A DNA stretch of 42,844 nucleotides, taken from positions 1 through 42,844 of the forward strand of contig CAICTM010000914.1 in the NCBI GenBank assembly GCA_903772945.1. Direction: 5' to 3'. The stretch comes from Seminavis robusta (Eukaryota > Bacillariophyta > Bacillariophyceae > Naviculales > Naviculaceae). The stretch's first letter is position 1; each line of letters starts with the position of its first letter. Positions 23,601 to 31,093 of the stretch are shown piece by piece. Made by a program: the position numbers and the translations under genes. The notes beneath the pieces are model-generated. The model made no database searches. It saw only the letters and a list, made by a program, of their open reading frames with translations, and had not been told where the DNA came from.

Positions 23601-26590
23601 AACCCAGCTTTGAACAACGAAGAAAGCACTTTTGGAGGAACCCTTAGTTTTGACATGTCTGGTGGTCCTGGAATTATGATCGGTGGCGGGTAAGTGCTGA
23701 GAACAATACTTTAGTCAAGAGTCCTTGCTGTGCTTTTGTGGCAGCTTTGTACTCACACCTGCTCTTTTCTCTTATGCTTGCAGCTTTGAGCTAACACATG
23801 TGACCACAAGATCACAGGTTTTTACAGAGACCGACGGGGAAGAAAAAGAGACTACAGTTTCTTTTGTTCTCGGTGATGAAGACAAGGACGATGACTTTGT
23901 TTTGGACATTTTCGTCGATCCCAAGTTTGGAACTTGTGAGTAATAAAACATCTGGCGTGGAATGATGCATCGCATCAGGTATGAAGCCTGGTATGAAGCC
24001 TGCGACTTACGCTGTTGTCTCTTATTTGTATGGACTACAGTCATCTTCAGAACTGTCGCCGGAACAACCAGTGCTCCCGTAAGTTTCACCAGAAGTTTGA
24101 GTATTCGTATTATTGGCCAATCAGGTGCATTCTACTAAAAATCTGTTTTCATTTGTTGCTGTCTTGCTCCTTTGGATTGCTTTCATAGTGGGAAGGTTCA
24201 CCCACAGCACGGGGAGAAGATATTGATCTCAGAGTTGTTCAGAGGCCGAACAAGCCTGTTCTACCTGATGAGCCTATGGTTTTCACACTCACCATCGCAA
24301 ACAATGTGAATGACCGCACAAGTGCCTTTGTGGTATTCCTTGACCACACAACCAACCCGGATGGCCTAACACACAAGTTGGGAGGTAAGTCGAGCTTGAA
24401 CAGATGTAGCAAACATTGGACTATTTTAAAACAATGTCTCGTCTACTAACGTTTCTGAAAAACTCATTTGCATCCCCAACAGGCAATGATCTGGCTGTTG
24501 CCCATGACTTTGGCCCATTCAATGGTGTCCGCGTGGTAACAATGGAGATTTGGAGACCAAGTCGAGGATACCAGTTTACTCCGACGCTTATTCAAATGCA
24601 AGCAGATTGGGATGGTACTGGGTCAGAGGCCAAGACGGTTCTTTTGTCGAACGACCTTTGTCAGGGAAACCCGTGTATCAAGTTTGCAGAGCCATGTCCT
24701 GTGATGAAGTGGGCTGGAGCCTTGGAGCGAGAAAAGAAATTTGTTGTGAACATTGCGAACCAAATGGATCCTATTCCTCTCATCATTCGCAACCCCAAGA
24801 AGGCGGAAGGAGATCTGGCAAGTCTGGTGAAGGACACAAGACTTCAAGAAGTCATTCCTTACGTCAGAAAACTTGGCGAGGGCGAGTATGACTATGGACC
24901 CGCCTATTTGGATGTGTCAAAGCAACAGATAGCCAACTTTACGGCCATCCCTGAAGCTGTTGGGCAAGAGGATGACTATGGTTATGCAACGATCAACTGG
25001 AACTTCCAGAATATTCACATTCCTGACACAGATTCAGATGGCCGTTATGAGGTCATTGTTGAAACAAGGCAAGTACCCACCAGTGGCAAAGGTGCTGAAT
25101 GGTGTAGTAGCCAGTTCTCTCATCAATTTGTATTTTTGCACCACAGATGCCAAGATTTCCCCAAGGCCCCTGACGACTTCAAGAAGACTACAACAGAGCC
25201 AGTGTTGATTGTTGTTGATCGAATAGCTCCCAAGGTGTACGGTATGCTGCCAGTGCGAGACGTTGTGGTCCCAGGAGAAGAAGTTTCGATCATCTTTACC
25301 GAGCCCATTGTCTGTGAATTACCTTTGAGATTTGACCTGATTGTTCAGGTGTCTGGCATCAAGGATGGCACTGGGACACAAGATGCAAAATACAGTATGT
25401 TTTGGACAGGTATACGACATGCTGAGATCAATTTCCTTGTTTCTCACTTTGAATGTGTTTCTTTGCTGCATCCTTTTTATTTCAAAGCCAAATTCTCCAA
25501 CGATTTGAATATTGACTGCAACGAACGAAAGGTTGGTTTCCTGTTCGATGAGCTTATGGGCTATGATGTGCTGATGGGCCGTGAAATGACAGTATCTTTA
25601 ACAGGTGTCCAAGACCTGCAAGGAAATTTCATTACACAAGCCGTTGAGTTCAAGAAGACATTTGCAAATCTGGATGTGAACAAGACAGGCTCCGCATTTG
25701 ACATGATGCTGGGAAGTGGACCATGCAACAGCACGACCACCAACAAGGATGATGTTAAGGTCAGAATCACACAGCTGTTGAACTTAGCTGACCCAACTCG
25801 CCTGGAGATCTTGAGTGCGTGGTGTGAGTCATCAAATCAGACTGTGGCTCGGGTCAAGATGGCTCCAGCAACTCCTGGCTTTGGCCGTCAGCTGGGAGAA
25901 GAGACTGAATCAGAGGTGGTCAGTAATGACCACACTCCACTGGGGGCATTCTATGTCTTGGCACGGTTGTCCAGAGAAGCCAATCTAGCATTGGATGGAC
26001 GAAGGTTGGCAAGTTTCAATGATTCAGTGCCTGAACTATTGCTAGACTTCAGTGGCAATTCTATTGACTACAAGTTCAGTGTGCGCAATCTGGAATTGAT
26101 CCTACACGAATCTGATGTACAGAGCTACTCATTGGATGCCCCCCCCTCGATGGAGGAGCAGCTGATCTTGGCTGTAAGAGAAGGCATTGATGGCCACACT
26201 TTGAAACAACGAGAGCAAGTCTTACAGCAACGAGAGCAACTTTGGCAGCAGCGAGAGCAACTTTTAGAGCAACGAGAGCACATTATCAGACTTGAGAATG
26301 GAATGACGGAGCAGCTGGCAGCAACAGCACAGATGGAGATCCAACTTCATCACAAGCTGGATGCGATTTTGGGCCAAACTTCTGCCCAGGTAGGCCCTGA
26401 GAGATTGCCCATGCGTGAGCGTCGGAATGGGAACCACAACAAGGTCACCATCTCAAATCATGGTGAAAAGCAAGATGCATCTGATCTGGTCGCTCAAATC
26501 CGCCTCCTGCAACTCCTGTTTGGCTGCTCTGTAGTTGCTATCATCGTGCTGCAGTACAAGAAGAATCAGCTCATAGCAGATCGTCAGTGA
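1793..26590 (+). CDS. Giant modular cell-surface protein: tectonin propellers, lectin-like modules, Vps62-like, C-terminal TM
   Basis: I join 44 exons (last base of each in order): 1793-3034, 3165-4868, 4955-5999, 6097-6527, 6651-6773, 6861-7604, 7685-7816, 7906-10008, 10090-10910, 11014-11767, 11852-12877, 12968-14253, 14365-14968, 15053-15206, 15279-15377, 15464-16186, 16278-16457, 16544-16586, 16664-16817, 16895-16957, 17045-17155, 17232-17498, 17591-17673, 17757-18066, 18142-18295, 18389-18743, 18826-19050, 19139-19385, 19495-19917, 19997-20155, 20271-20831, 20915-21437, 21521-21679, 21776-22062, 22160-22173, 22265-22459, 22545-22779, 22853-23689, 23784-23935, 24041-24078, 24189-24384, 24483-25068, 25147-25394, 25488-26590. 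Phases agree across junctions except 17/18. About 6,960 residues, with a signal peptide and a C-terminal membrane anchor, so most of the chain should be extracellular. Repeated tectonin and lectin-like parts suggest glycan or surface recognition (inferred). Apparent frameshifts in exons 12 (two), 16, 18 and 32 make it either decaying or mis-sequenced. It could also be two genes split near 14254-14364. Confidence 0.75.
2651..2965 (+). other. Lectin-like four-Cys module, copy 1 (full length)
   Basis: First copy of a module of about 105-110 residues that recurs 16 times, whole or in half. The N-half has the pattern A-x-x-F-C-x-x-x-GG-S-L-A-S-x-x-x-I-C-P. The C-half has D-x-W-x-P-x-x-D ... W-V-x-V-G ... 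C-x-x-H ... W-G ... C. This loosely resembles the C-type-lectin plan (early Cys, GG-x-LA, late W and Cys), but no calcium-site motif is evident. I do not recognise a named family. Confidence 0.6.
2966..3795 (+). other. Tectonin-like beta-propeller 1 (six blades)
   Basis: Blade 1 begins in exon 1 (WYKFGNTQVRDIGAAEDG...IWA) and continues across intron 1. Later blades carry the tectonin signature W-x-x-x-x-G-x-x-x-x-I-S-V-G ... G-x-I-Y-x-R-x-G-x-x-W and the D-I-S-I-T-K-D-G-T-I-W repeat. Blade 6 ends at LWKYE. Tectonin propellers in other organisms bind lipopolysaccharide or glycans. That role is inferred here from the family only. Confidence 0.7.
3826..4800 (+). other. Three tandem full lectin-like modules
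   Basis: Three complete four-Cys modules follow propeller 1 (about 3826-4140, 4157-4470 and 4483-4797). Each keeps the F-C-x-x-x-GG-x-L-A-S-x-x-D-[IV]-C-P start and the Y-[IL]-[IV]-C end. They lie in one uninterrupted exon, unlike the split copy at 10790-11210. Confidence 0.65.
4801..5614 (+). other. Tectonin-like beta-propeller 2
   Basis: Starts with WHKFNGLKAQNVGAADDGTI in exon 2, crosses intron 2 and ends at LWQYE. The blade motifs are the same as in propeller 1. A Ser/Pro linker follows it, which no other propeller has. Confidence 0.7.
5637..5990 (+). other. Pro/Ser-rich PSxxPS linker
   Basis: About 115 residues are dominated by Pro and Ser in P-S-x-x-P-S units, a pattern widespread in diatom secreted and cell-wall proteins. 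It probably acts as an extended, possibly O-glycosylated spacer separating two propellers from the rest of the array (inferred). It occurs once in the protein. Confidence 0.75.
6129..6440 (+). other. Lectin-like module, full copy after the linker
   Basis: Full-length module in exon 4, of the same sub-type as copy 1 and the copy at 11371-11690 (start F-G-P-x-x-x, W-x-x-A-x-x-F-C, and C-T-K-H-G-G). These three are the ones lying immediately before a propeller start, so they form a distinct subfamily. Confidence 0.6.
6441..7389 (+). other. Tectonin-like beta-propeller 3, with an extra internal intron
   Basis: Exons 4 to 6. Besides the usual intron in blade 1 (6528-6650) it is cut after S-V-G-S-R-N-N-I-I by intron 6774-6860. 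Propeller 4 is cut at the same place. The sequence (V-x-T-T-D-G-E-I-x-x-W) is close to propeller 5. Confidence 0.7.
7420..7540 (+). other. Half lectin-like module (N-half only)
   Basis: Holds the F-G-P ... F-C-x-x-K-GG-S-L-A-S ... I-C-P half and then passes straight into blade 1 of propeller 4 (NWRKH...). The C-half, with its two cysteines, is missing. Confidence 0.6.
7541..8456 (+). other. Tectonin-like beta-propeller 4
   Basis: Exons 6 to 8, with introns at 7605-7684 and 7817-7905. The second intron shares position and sequence with 6774-6860. The propeller ends at LWHYE and is joined directly to a C-half module. Confidence 0.7.
8457..9325 (+). other. C-half module followed by two full lectin-like modules
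   Basis: The first unit (8457-8660) is a C-half only, beginning PYFGIQPGDQW. Two full modules follow (about 8664-8998 and 9010-9325). The middle copy is divergent, with an insertion before its last cysteine. Confidence 0.6.
9328..9940 (+). other. Orphan region of about 205 residues inserted in the array
   Basis: This segment, from HKHREATST to the Gly/Ser/Asn/Thr-rich tail before LWHEYSG, has no resemblance to propeller or lectin-like modules. It includes a predicted beta-rich core with aromatic positions and a single Cys, then a flexible GGGLNSGGGS stretch. It sits exactly where a propeller would be expected to start. I do not recognise it. Confidence 0.5.
9941..10758 (+). other. Tectonin-like beta-propeller 5
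   Basis: Exons 8 to 9, with only the blade-1 intron (10009-10089). It is close to propeller 3 (ISNY-x-VM start, EEVRGCA), yet lacks the second intron that propeller 3 has, so that intron was lost here or gained there. Confidence 0.7.
10790..11700 (+). other. Split full module, N-half module and full module
   Basis: The first module is interrupted by intron 10911-11013 exactly between its halves (after ...DICPSG). An N-half-only copy (11220-11340) follows, then a full copy (11371-11690) of the 'before-propeller' subfamily. The intron position matches the truncation points of the half-modules elsewhere. Confidence 0.6.
11701..12501 (+). other. Tectonin-like beta-propeller 6
   Basis: Exons 10 to 11. 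It is very close to propeller 1 at the nucleotide level through blades 2-5 (for example 11940-12030 against 3232-3320), which implies a fairly recent copy. Its intron (11768-11851) is 84 nt with no in-frame stop. Confidence 0.7.
12540..12809 (+). other. C-half plus N-half lectin-like modules
   Basis: A C-half (12540-12669, ending YIVC) is followed by an N-half (12679-12800, ending EICPS). Next comes propeller 7 blade 1. The reversed order of halves is what cassette duplication with breakpoints inside modules would leave. Confidence 0.55.
12810..13605 (+). other. Tectonin-like beta-propeller 7
   Basis: Exons 11 to 12, with intron 12878-12967. All blades can be followed to LWHYFEAD, with reading frame intact. 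The frameshifts start only in the module after it. Confidence 0.7.
13606..14253 (+). other. C-half module, frameshifted full module and short tail
   Basis: The C-half (13606-13818) is intact. The full module after it needs a frame change at about 13889 (after QFC) and another at about 14116 (before ESNYIIC). Beyond that, CVAFKTK leads into the next domain. Neither break has GT-AG borders that would make it an intron. Confidence 0.55.
14230..14770 (+). other. FAMT-like domain (tentative)
   Basis: Exons 12-13 encode CVAFKTK ... W-V-E-L-G-x-R-W-G-A-H-S-W-F-I ... F-W-V-C ... G-L-S-F-E-M-G-x-G ... P-F-F-G-F-K-S-Y-N. This order (F-x-[AV]-K-A, G-G-W-x-N-x-x-S-x-I, F-W-I, I-x-V-G, G-F-x) resembles the farnesoic-acid O-methyltransferase-named (FAMT) beta-sandwich, which is thought to be a binding domain and not an enzyme. 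A Thr/Pro/Ser linker follows. The match is by eye, so modest. Confidence 0.4.
14940..15830 (+). other. Vps62-like segment 1
   Basis: Starts P-P-P-G-Y-T-C-L-G-H-V-W and P-x-D-L-V-R-C-I, the hallmark of Vps62-family proteins, and continues through exons 14-16 to D-F-V-F-L-F. There is a frame change at about 15710 (after KHLGAS). Vps62-like proteins are known in fungi and plants, but the domain's job outside the cell is unknown. Confidence 0.55.
15831..16186 (+). other. Cys-rich tail 1
   Basis: After the Vps62-like part come an acidic helix-like stretch and about 100 residues with many Cys (C-N-H-A-D-M-K-C ... C-x-T-V-D-N-C-F-Y-Q-Q-C ... C-T-K-D-E-D-C ... C). It probably folds by disulfides, and it pairs with a related tail after the second Vps62-like copy. 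Confidence 0.55.
16278..17155 (+). other. Carbohydrate-binding-like beta-sandwich (tentative)
   Basis: Motifs in order: G-N-V-W-K-A-F ... Y-T-V-T-E-G-T ... F-E-H-R-N-E-T-E-G-H-A-I ... D-E-D-T-N ... F-M-L-A-G-T ... W-x-x-W-x-I-P ... I-Q-D-N-D-A-D-P ... F-S-N-I-K-L-Y-D. This follows the plan of beta-sandwich binding modules seen at the ends of bacterial secreted enzymes. It is spread over five exons, with one base missing at the exon 17/18 junction. Confidence 0.4.
17232..18743 (+). other. Vps62-like segment 2
   Basis: Exons 22-26. Contains D-L-P-P-G-Y-F-R-L-G-D, P-N-G-Y-V-A-L-G-N-V-W and M-R-C-V-K-Q-K-L-V, and ends D-F-V-F-L-F-K, all typical of Vps62-like proteins. It is more complete than segment 1 and in frame throughout. 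Exon boundaries differ from segment 1, so the two copies are old. Confidence 0.6.
18826..19385 (+). other. Cys-rich tail 2 with EGF-like stretch
   Basis: Begins C-S-K-H-D-E-I-G-N-Y and has C-G-C-G, C-Q-Q-M-D-T-C-Y-Y and then C-P-D-E-V-N-H-S-T-C ... C-K-C-K-K-G-Y-V-G ... C. The last part resembles an EGF-type loop. It parallels the tail after segment 1, so [Vps62-like + Cys-rich tail] was duplicated as a unit. Confidence 0.5.
19495..20831 (+). other. Fn3-like and beta-sandwich domains
   Basis: L-R-P-G-T-K-Y-Q-Y-T-I-S is a classical Fn3-type strand pair (about 19591-19640), followed by a C-C-C-D-C cluster. Y-C-I-R-A-V-A (about 20080) marks another strand end. Two transthyretin/carboxypeptidase-regulatory-like sandwiches follow, I-K-G-R-I-V-T and P-I-K-G-R-V-S ... 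T-D-G-A-G-N-F. Together they form a rigid extracellular stalk (inferred). Confidence 0.45.
20915..24384 (+). other. Distal extracellular region, unassigned beta-rich domains
   Basis: Exons 32-41 cover a stretch with a charged Lys/Glu helix (about 21270-21400), then C-G-P-Q-N-T-C and G-S-C-A-G-F-G-L-S-I-C. After it comes a long exon (22853-23689) with A-G-R-K-S-D-V-F-V-V-P-N-L-N-V. I recognise this last layout from large protist surface proteins but cannot name it. It includes a 14-nt micro-exon (22160-22173), a 38-nt exon (24041-24078) and a frame change near 21056. Confidence 0.5.
22160..22173 (+). other. 14-nt micro-exon of the giant gene
   Basis: Flanking introns (22063-22159 and 22174-22264) have GT...AG ends and need this short exon to keep phase (2 to 1). 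It adds V-D-S-P, completing R before and Y after. Confidence 0.55.
24483..26590 (+). other. Juxtamembrane region, heptad coil and C-terminal TM
   Basis: The last exons give beta-rich repeats (including I-I-F-T-E-P-I, about 25290). Next comes a near-perfect seven-residue repeat QREQLxQ (about 26205-26285) predicted to be a coiled coil, then a charged stretch and one transmembrane segment LLQLLFGCSVVAIIVLQY (about 26503-26557). The tail is short and basic. This fixes the protein as single-pass with its N-terminus outside. TGA at 26588-26590 ends the frame. Confidence 0.65.
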
Positions 26591-26989
26591 ACCAGATGTG
26601 AAAACTCGATATTAGATATTTAAACTTAGCATTTGTGATGCCACGCGAGCTTGTCACTTTCGGTAAGTGTTCTACCACCTTTGTCACAGCTATTTGCAGT
26701 ACGTAGAACAGAACACCTAAAGTTTGGGAAAGACAGTTGATTGACGCAGCACTCGAGAGCCGACAAGCGGCGCTCGCCGCGAGCAGCCATGCAGGACTAG
26801 CTAGCTAGTAGTAGAGGGAAGGGGAGCCGAGAAACTCGGCCATGGCAACCTACCGTTCGTGTCCGCTCTAGAGTCACGGAAGTCAAACACGGCAGAAAGG
26901 ATTCTGGGGAATGGGAGGTTACATGGGACAGCCTTCAGAGTGGTGCAACCCAATAGCCAAATGCAGAACAGTGAGGGAGCATAGTCGGG
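26591..26989. other. Intergenic after the giant gene
   Basis: No gene is seen. It contains a TAGCTAGCTAG palindrome (about 26798) and a small hairpin, GCCGAG-AAA-CTCGGC (26827-26841). Confidence 0.4.
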
Positions 26990-27180
26990 TGGGAAAAGGT
27001 ACCAGTTCCGAGGTTGACTCTGCTGGGAATATCTGGCAGTACCGGGTCCCTATCTCCCAAGTCAAGCTGGGAACACACCTCTTTGCCAGACAGCCAACAT
27101 GAAAACATATGATCAAGCAAACGAATTCTGCCAGCCCAGAGGAGGTTCCCTTCCCTCCAGTACAGACATACTGGTATGCC
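26990..27180 (+). pseudogene. Decayed fragment of the propeller/lectin-like gene family
   Basis: Reads in pieces as D-S-A-G-N-I-W-Q-Y-R-V-P-I, then F-A-R-Q-P-T / M-K-T-Y-D-Q-A-N-E-F-C-Q-P-R-GG-S-L-P-S-S-T-D-I, i.e. the end of a propeller joined to an N-half module. It is closest to 7310-7530 (propeller 3 end plus half-module). It carries an internal deletion of about 36 bases and a frame change, with no flanking exons. It is a relic of an extra cassette outside the present gene. Confidence 0.7.
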
Positions 27181-27408
27181 CGATCGGCCCAGTCCTAAAC
27201 AACAATGCATAATAAAGCACTTTTACAAAACACAACTAGCCACAAACGTTTGTCACTATTCTCTTGAAACCCATTGTGACTTGATCGCATCCACGTCACA
27301 GAGAACATGATATGAAACTGCCACACGCACACACAGATATTACATCCAGATCATGCATCGATGGACTGATTTTCCAACCGTTGCAACCATCATCATCGTC
27401 CGCCGCCG

Positions 27409-29527
27409 CTATACCCGTGTGCTTGATGGTTGCGGATGATGATGATTAGCCCCGCCACCCATATTAGATTGTGAGTTGGATGCGGCTAAAGTAGTTTCTT
27501 CGCCCAACCACGGAGATTCGGGCAGCGTGGCGTAATCGACATTGACGATATCGGAAAAGTCGAGCGGTAATCGACTGACGGGTCGTTTCGACCAAAAGGC
27601 GTGGATCCAATTTCTCCAGCATCCTTGATCGGCGGCATTAGAGGCACCCCCGTACCGGTACACGCCACGAACCCGTTCATTGGTGGTTTGTGCCACGGAA
27701 ATAATCATGGCATGAAAGCACAGCAAGGACACCAAGGACCACGCACAGAGCAACGTAAAGGACCCAAAGAGAACGGTAAAGGGCATGCTCCGTACCGCTT
27801 TCCACAACCGTTTCGCAATGGCGGCTAGCTCTTTGGCATCCCAGGGTCCGCCGCCGTAATTATGATTGTTGGTTGTCCCCGTGGTTGTTTGTTCCACGCC
27901 ATTTTCGTCGAAAACGGCCGTCTCATAATAAGCTTCCAACAAGAGCCGTACTGTACACGCGGTGACGAGGATGGTCAATGCGGCAATACTCACGAGAAAG
28001 ACAAAGAAGAATCGATGATTTCGTTCTCCAATGCAGTTGCCAACCCATGGGCAGTGGCTATAATAGAATTGAATGTGTCGTGTCGTGTCAAAAGAGAGCG
28101 TGAGATTAACGAACGTGATGCCATGTGTCGTTCTTCTTCTTCTCTTTGTACTTACTGATCAAATTTGGAGACGCACACGTTGCAACTGTTACAATGTTTG
28201 GACCGTGGCGGTCGAAAGATGTTGCACGTGGAACAATATCGATATCCTACGGGTCCACCGAGTGGAATCCCATCGTTGGGAATGGGTGCCTTGATCGGTG
28301 ACGAGACCGCTATAACGTAATAGTAGAGGACAACGACAACGAAACAAATGATGAGGAACGATGCCTTGAATCGTCGTGTTTCTCGTTTGTCATGCCGTTT
28401 GGATTTTCGCCTTCTTCGCGCACATGTACCGCTTACGTACCTGGTAGAATCCCTGGATCCATACATGCCGATATCCACAGAAAGATCCAACTCAAGAGGA
28501 ATAGAACGAGACTGGACCAAAACATGGTATTCGGCGACAGGAGCAACAACCACGACGTGAATCGATTTTGATGTTGACTGGAATCGTACGTGTACGTGTA
28601 CCCGTTGGGGCTAGTCTCACTACTCGTTCCTTGTTGTTGTTGTTGTTGTTCTTGTTGGTGTAGCACCGTGACGGCGAGATTGGGCAAGACAATCCAAAAA
28701 TGAAAGAATGCCCCCAGCAGTAACAATCCATTCGTAAAGATGAGAGAGGGTGCATCCGACCCCAACATGACTTTTCCGTGACACAAAAAGGCATGATTGC
28801 CCATCCATCCTTCCGTGGCGGCAAATGTGGGTGCCGGTGTAAAGGAACCGGCATGGGGTTGGGACGGCGTTTGTTTGCGGGCCCATCCCGATCGACCACC
28901 GACACTGACGAGAATCCAATCGCCCGTGGCATCGGTACCGTGACTGGGCACAACGGCACTGCGTCGCAAGAGACCCGTGACGCCAGCGTTATTGTTGTTA
29001 GCCGCGTGATTGGGATCGTATGGATTTTGGGGTCTCCGGTGGAGTGCGGCAATGGGAGTGAGAGCGGTGGATGTGAAACGATAGTATCGTTGTACGGAGG
29101 GATTGTCGGGTGAGAAATAGAATTCGTTGACAGTGGGTGGTCTACTGCCGGGTGGTAGTGGTTGCTGTTCCTGTTTCGTGCTGTCATTGTCGTCCGTGAG
29201 AGGTTGTTGTTCTTCGTCGTCGTCCTCATTGTTGGCGGTGGTGTCATCGTTGGTGTCGGAATAGGGAATGCCAGCTTGTTGGAACAATTCTGCCGTGGAG
29301 GGTGACATGACGGCAGTTCTGTAGCTTTCCGCGAGTTGACCATTGCTGGTGCTATTGGCCGTGTTGGCGTTCAAGAGAGATGTGGTTTCAGTGGATTCAT
29401 TATTGGTGCTTGCTCTGGCTGCTCCATTCCTCATGGTCGTGTTTGAGTTGTTTGAGCTTGTATTCTTGTCTTTGTTTCTGTCAGAGTATTGAAAGGACCC
29501 AACAAGGTAGCTGATCACGGAGGTCAT
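27409..29527 (-). CDS. DHHC-type protein S-acyltransferase (palmitoyltransferase)
   Basis: Three exons on the minus strand, 29527-28441, 28309-28156 and 28057-27409, give about 629 residues. Introns are 28310-28440 and 28058-28155, both GT-AG, with phases 1 and 2. Motifs in order: two transmembrane segments (about residues 270-350), DPG just after the second, then [16 protein letters not shown]-x-x-[13 protein letters not shown] (DHHC about 413-416, completed across intron 2), two more membrane segments, and TTNE (the TTxE motif). The long N-terminus is Ser/Asn/Thr/Gln-rich and acidic and probably disordered. The enzyme moves palmitate from acyl-CoA to Cys on target proteins at membranes (known for the family). 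The substrate is unknown. Confidence 0.9.
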
Positions 29528-31093
29528 CTTCTAGCTAGCAGCTATCTTCTAGCTAGCAGAAAGTATTGGTGGTCCTCTCCTTGCCTGACCTGATCTGATC
29601 TGATCTTGTTTTCTTGATCTGATCTGATCTGATCTGATCTGATCTGATCTTGATTTATCTGATGGGTTTACTGATTCGATTCACCAAACTTGACCTGCAC
29701 TGATTTTTCCCCTCTTTGTCTTCCCTCTTTCTTTTGTCTTCTTGTCTTGGTCGTGACTGAATCAATTTTTCCTGATCTTTTTTCAGTCTAGTTTGACTTG
29801 ATTTTTTGGATCAGTTCGCAGCCCAGCCACACTGTATTTGTTGACTTCTGAAGCTTCTGGATCAGGCTCAGCGAGAAACCCAAAATGGCAAAAATAAAAT
29901 AAATCTTGACAAAAATAAAATAATTCTTGACAGCTTTGTTGGTTGTCTCTTTTCCAATCTCACTCTCTTCCGCACTGATGAGGAGCACTTAACAAAAATC
30001 TCACAGCGATTCGATTCGATTCGATTGACAACTGACTTGTACAAGAGATCTCTCAGTGTCAGCGGAAAGTCCCCAAGATTCTTGGGCGTTCTCGATGGTC
30101 TTCTGCTTATTGACAGCAGTCGATGATTCTCTTCTCCTCCTCTTGCTAGCTAGCTATCTCTCATCAATTGACTTGAATGGACTCGACTCGTCGTCTAAAA
30201 GGTACAGTCGTACAGTAGCCAAGAAGCAGCAGCAGCAGCCGTCACCAAAAGATTCACAAACCTCTCATTTATGCTTGGACTGCCATGGTCGTCGATGGAC
30301 CCTGGCTGCATCTCCGTCACTGGTTGCGTTCCTCCAAAAGGGTTAGAGATACCAAATCGAATTCCGCTGACAAAAACTTTTCATCGTGGCGTGGAAACCG
30401 GAAGTGGAAGGGAATATACTCCACCAAAAGGGTTAGAGATGGTACGATAAAGGCAGAGCGCGGCCTCAGAGCCAGGAAACAAGAAAAACGAAAGGTAGCT
30501 CGTACCGTACTAGCTAGCTAGTAATGTACGGCACGGGTCCTCAATGAAGCGGTCGTCAAGACTGGTATTGCTATTTGTCATGCAAGTGGAAGACGACAAT
30601 CCAGGTGATCCCTGCACTATTAGTGGATTGCCAGCAAGACGGTCGGGCCCGAGTCGAGTCATGAAGTACTGGTACCTATTTATTTGACCAGTGCCGAGTG
30701 GTGTGTTGCATCGTACGCTGCAAAACACGTTGATCGATGGACCAAATAGCATTCTAATGTATGATTATTATTAAATTATGTATGAATAGTATCTTTTCTA
30801 ATAGCTGCAGTAGGTGCTGCGGGAAGACCGTGCTGCGGGAAGACCGTGCTCCGTCCATACTTGTGAGATTCTTTGTCTTCCTTCTTGTTTTCCACAATTG
30901 CAGAGGGGAGGTTTTGTGTACGTGTATGTACTGTATGCAAGCTTCATGGCGTGTTGGGTTGGTGTGGTGCGCATGAGCCACGGAGGAGAGAGCGGTGATT
31001 GCATGGAGTGCACGAGAAGAAAAGTGGTCGCCAGGGGTTTCAATTTTCTTTGTTTCGATCTTACTTGGACTGAAAGAGGCGGGTGAAACATGC
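29528..31093. other. Intergenic between two minus-strand genes
   Basis: I see no supported gene. It holds a TGATC pentamer array, TAGCTAGCTA palindromes (about 30145 and 30510), and a 17-base repeat CCAAAAGGGTTAGAGAT near 30333 and 30425. A TCGAT run lies at 30006-30028. The short frame near 30056-30346 lacks an ATG start. Confidence 0.5.
29590..29650. repeat. TGATC pentanucleotide microsatellite
   Basis: Three and then about seven head-to-tail copies of TGATC, interrupted once by TTGTTTTCT. It lies about 60 bases upstream of the DHHC gene start, so it could affect that promoter. Confidence 0.85.

Noticed and set aside
30056..30346. 96-codon plus-strand frame
   Set aside because: No ATG start, Leu/Ser/Gln-rich by composition, no motif.
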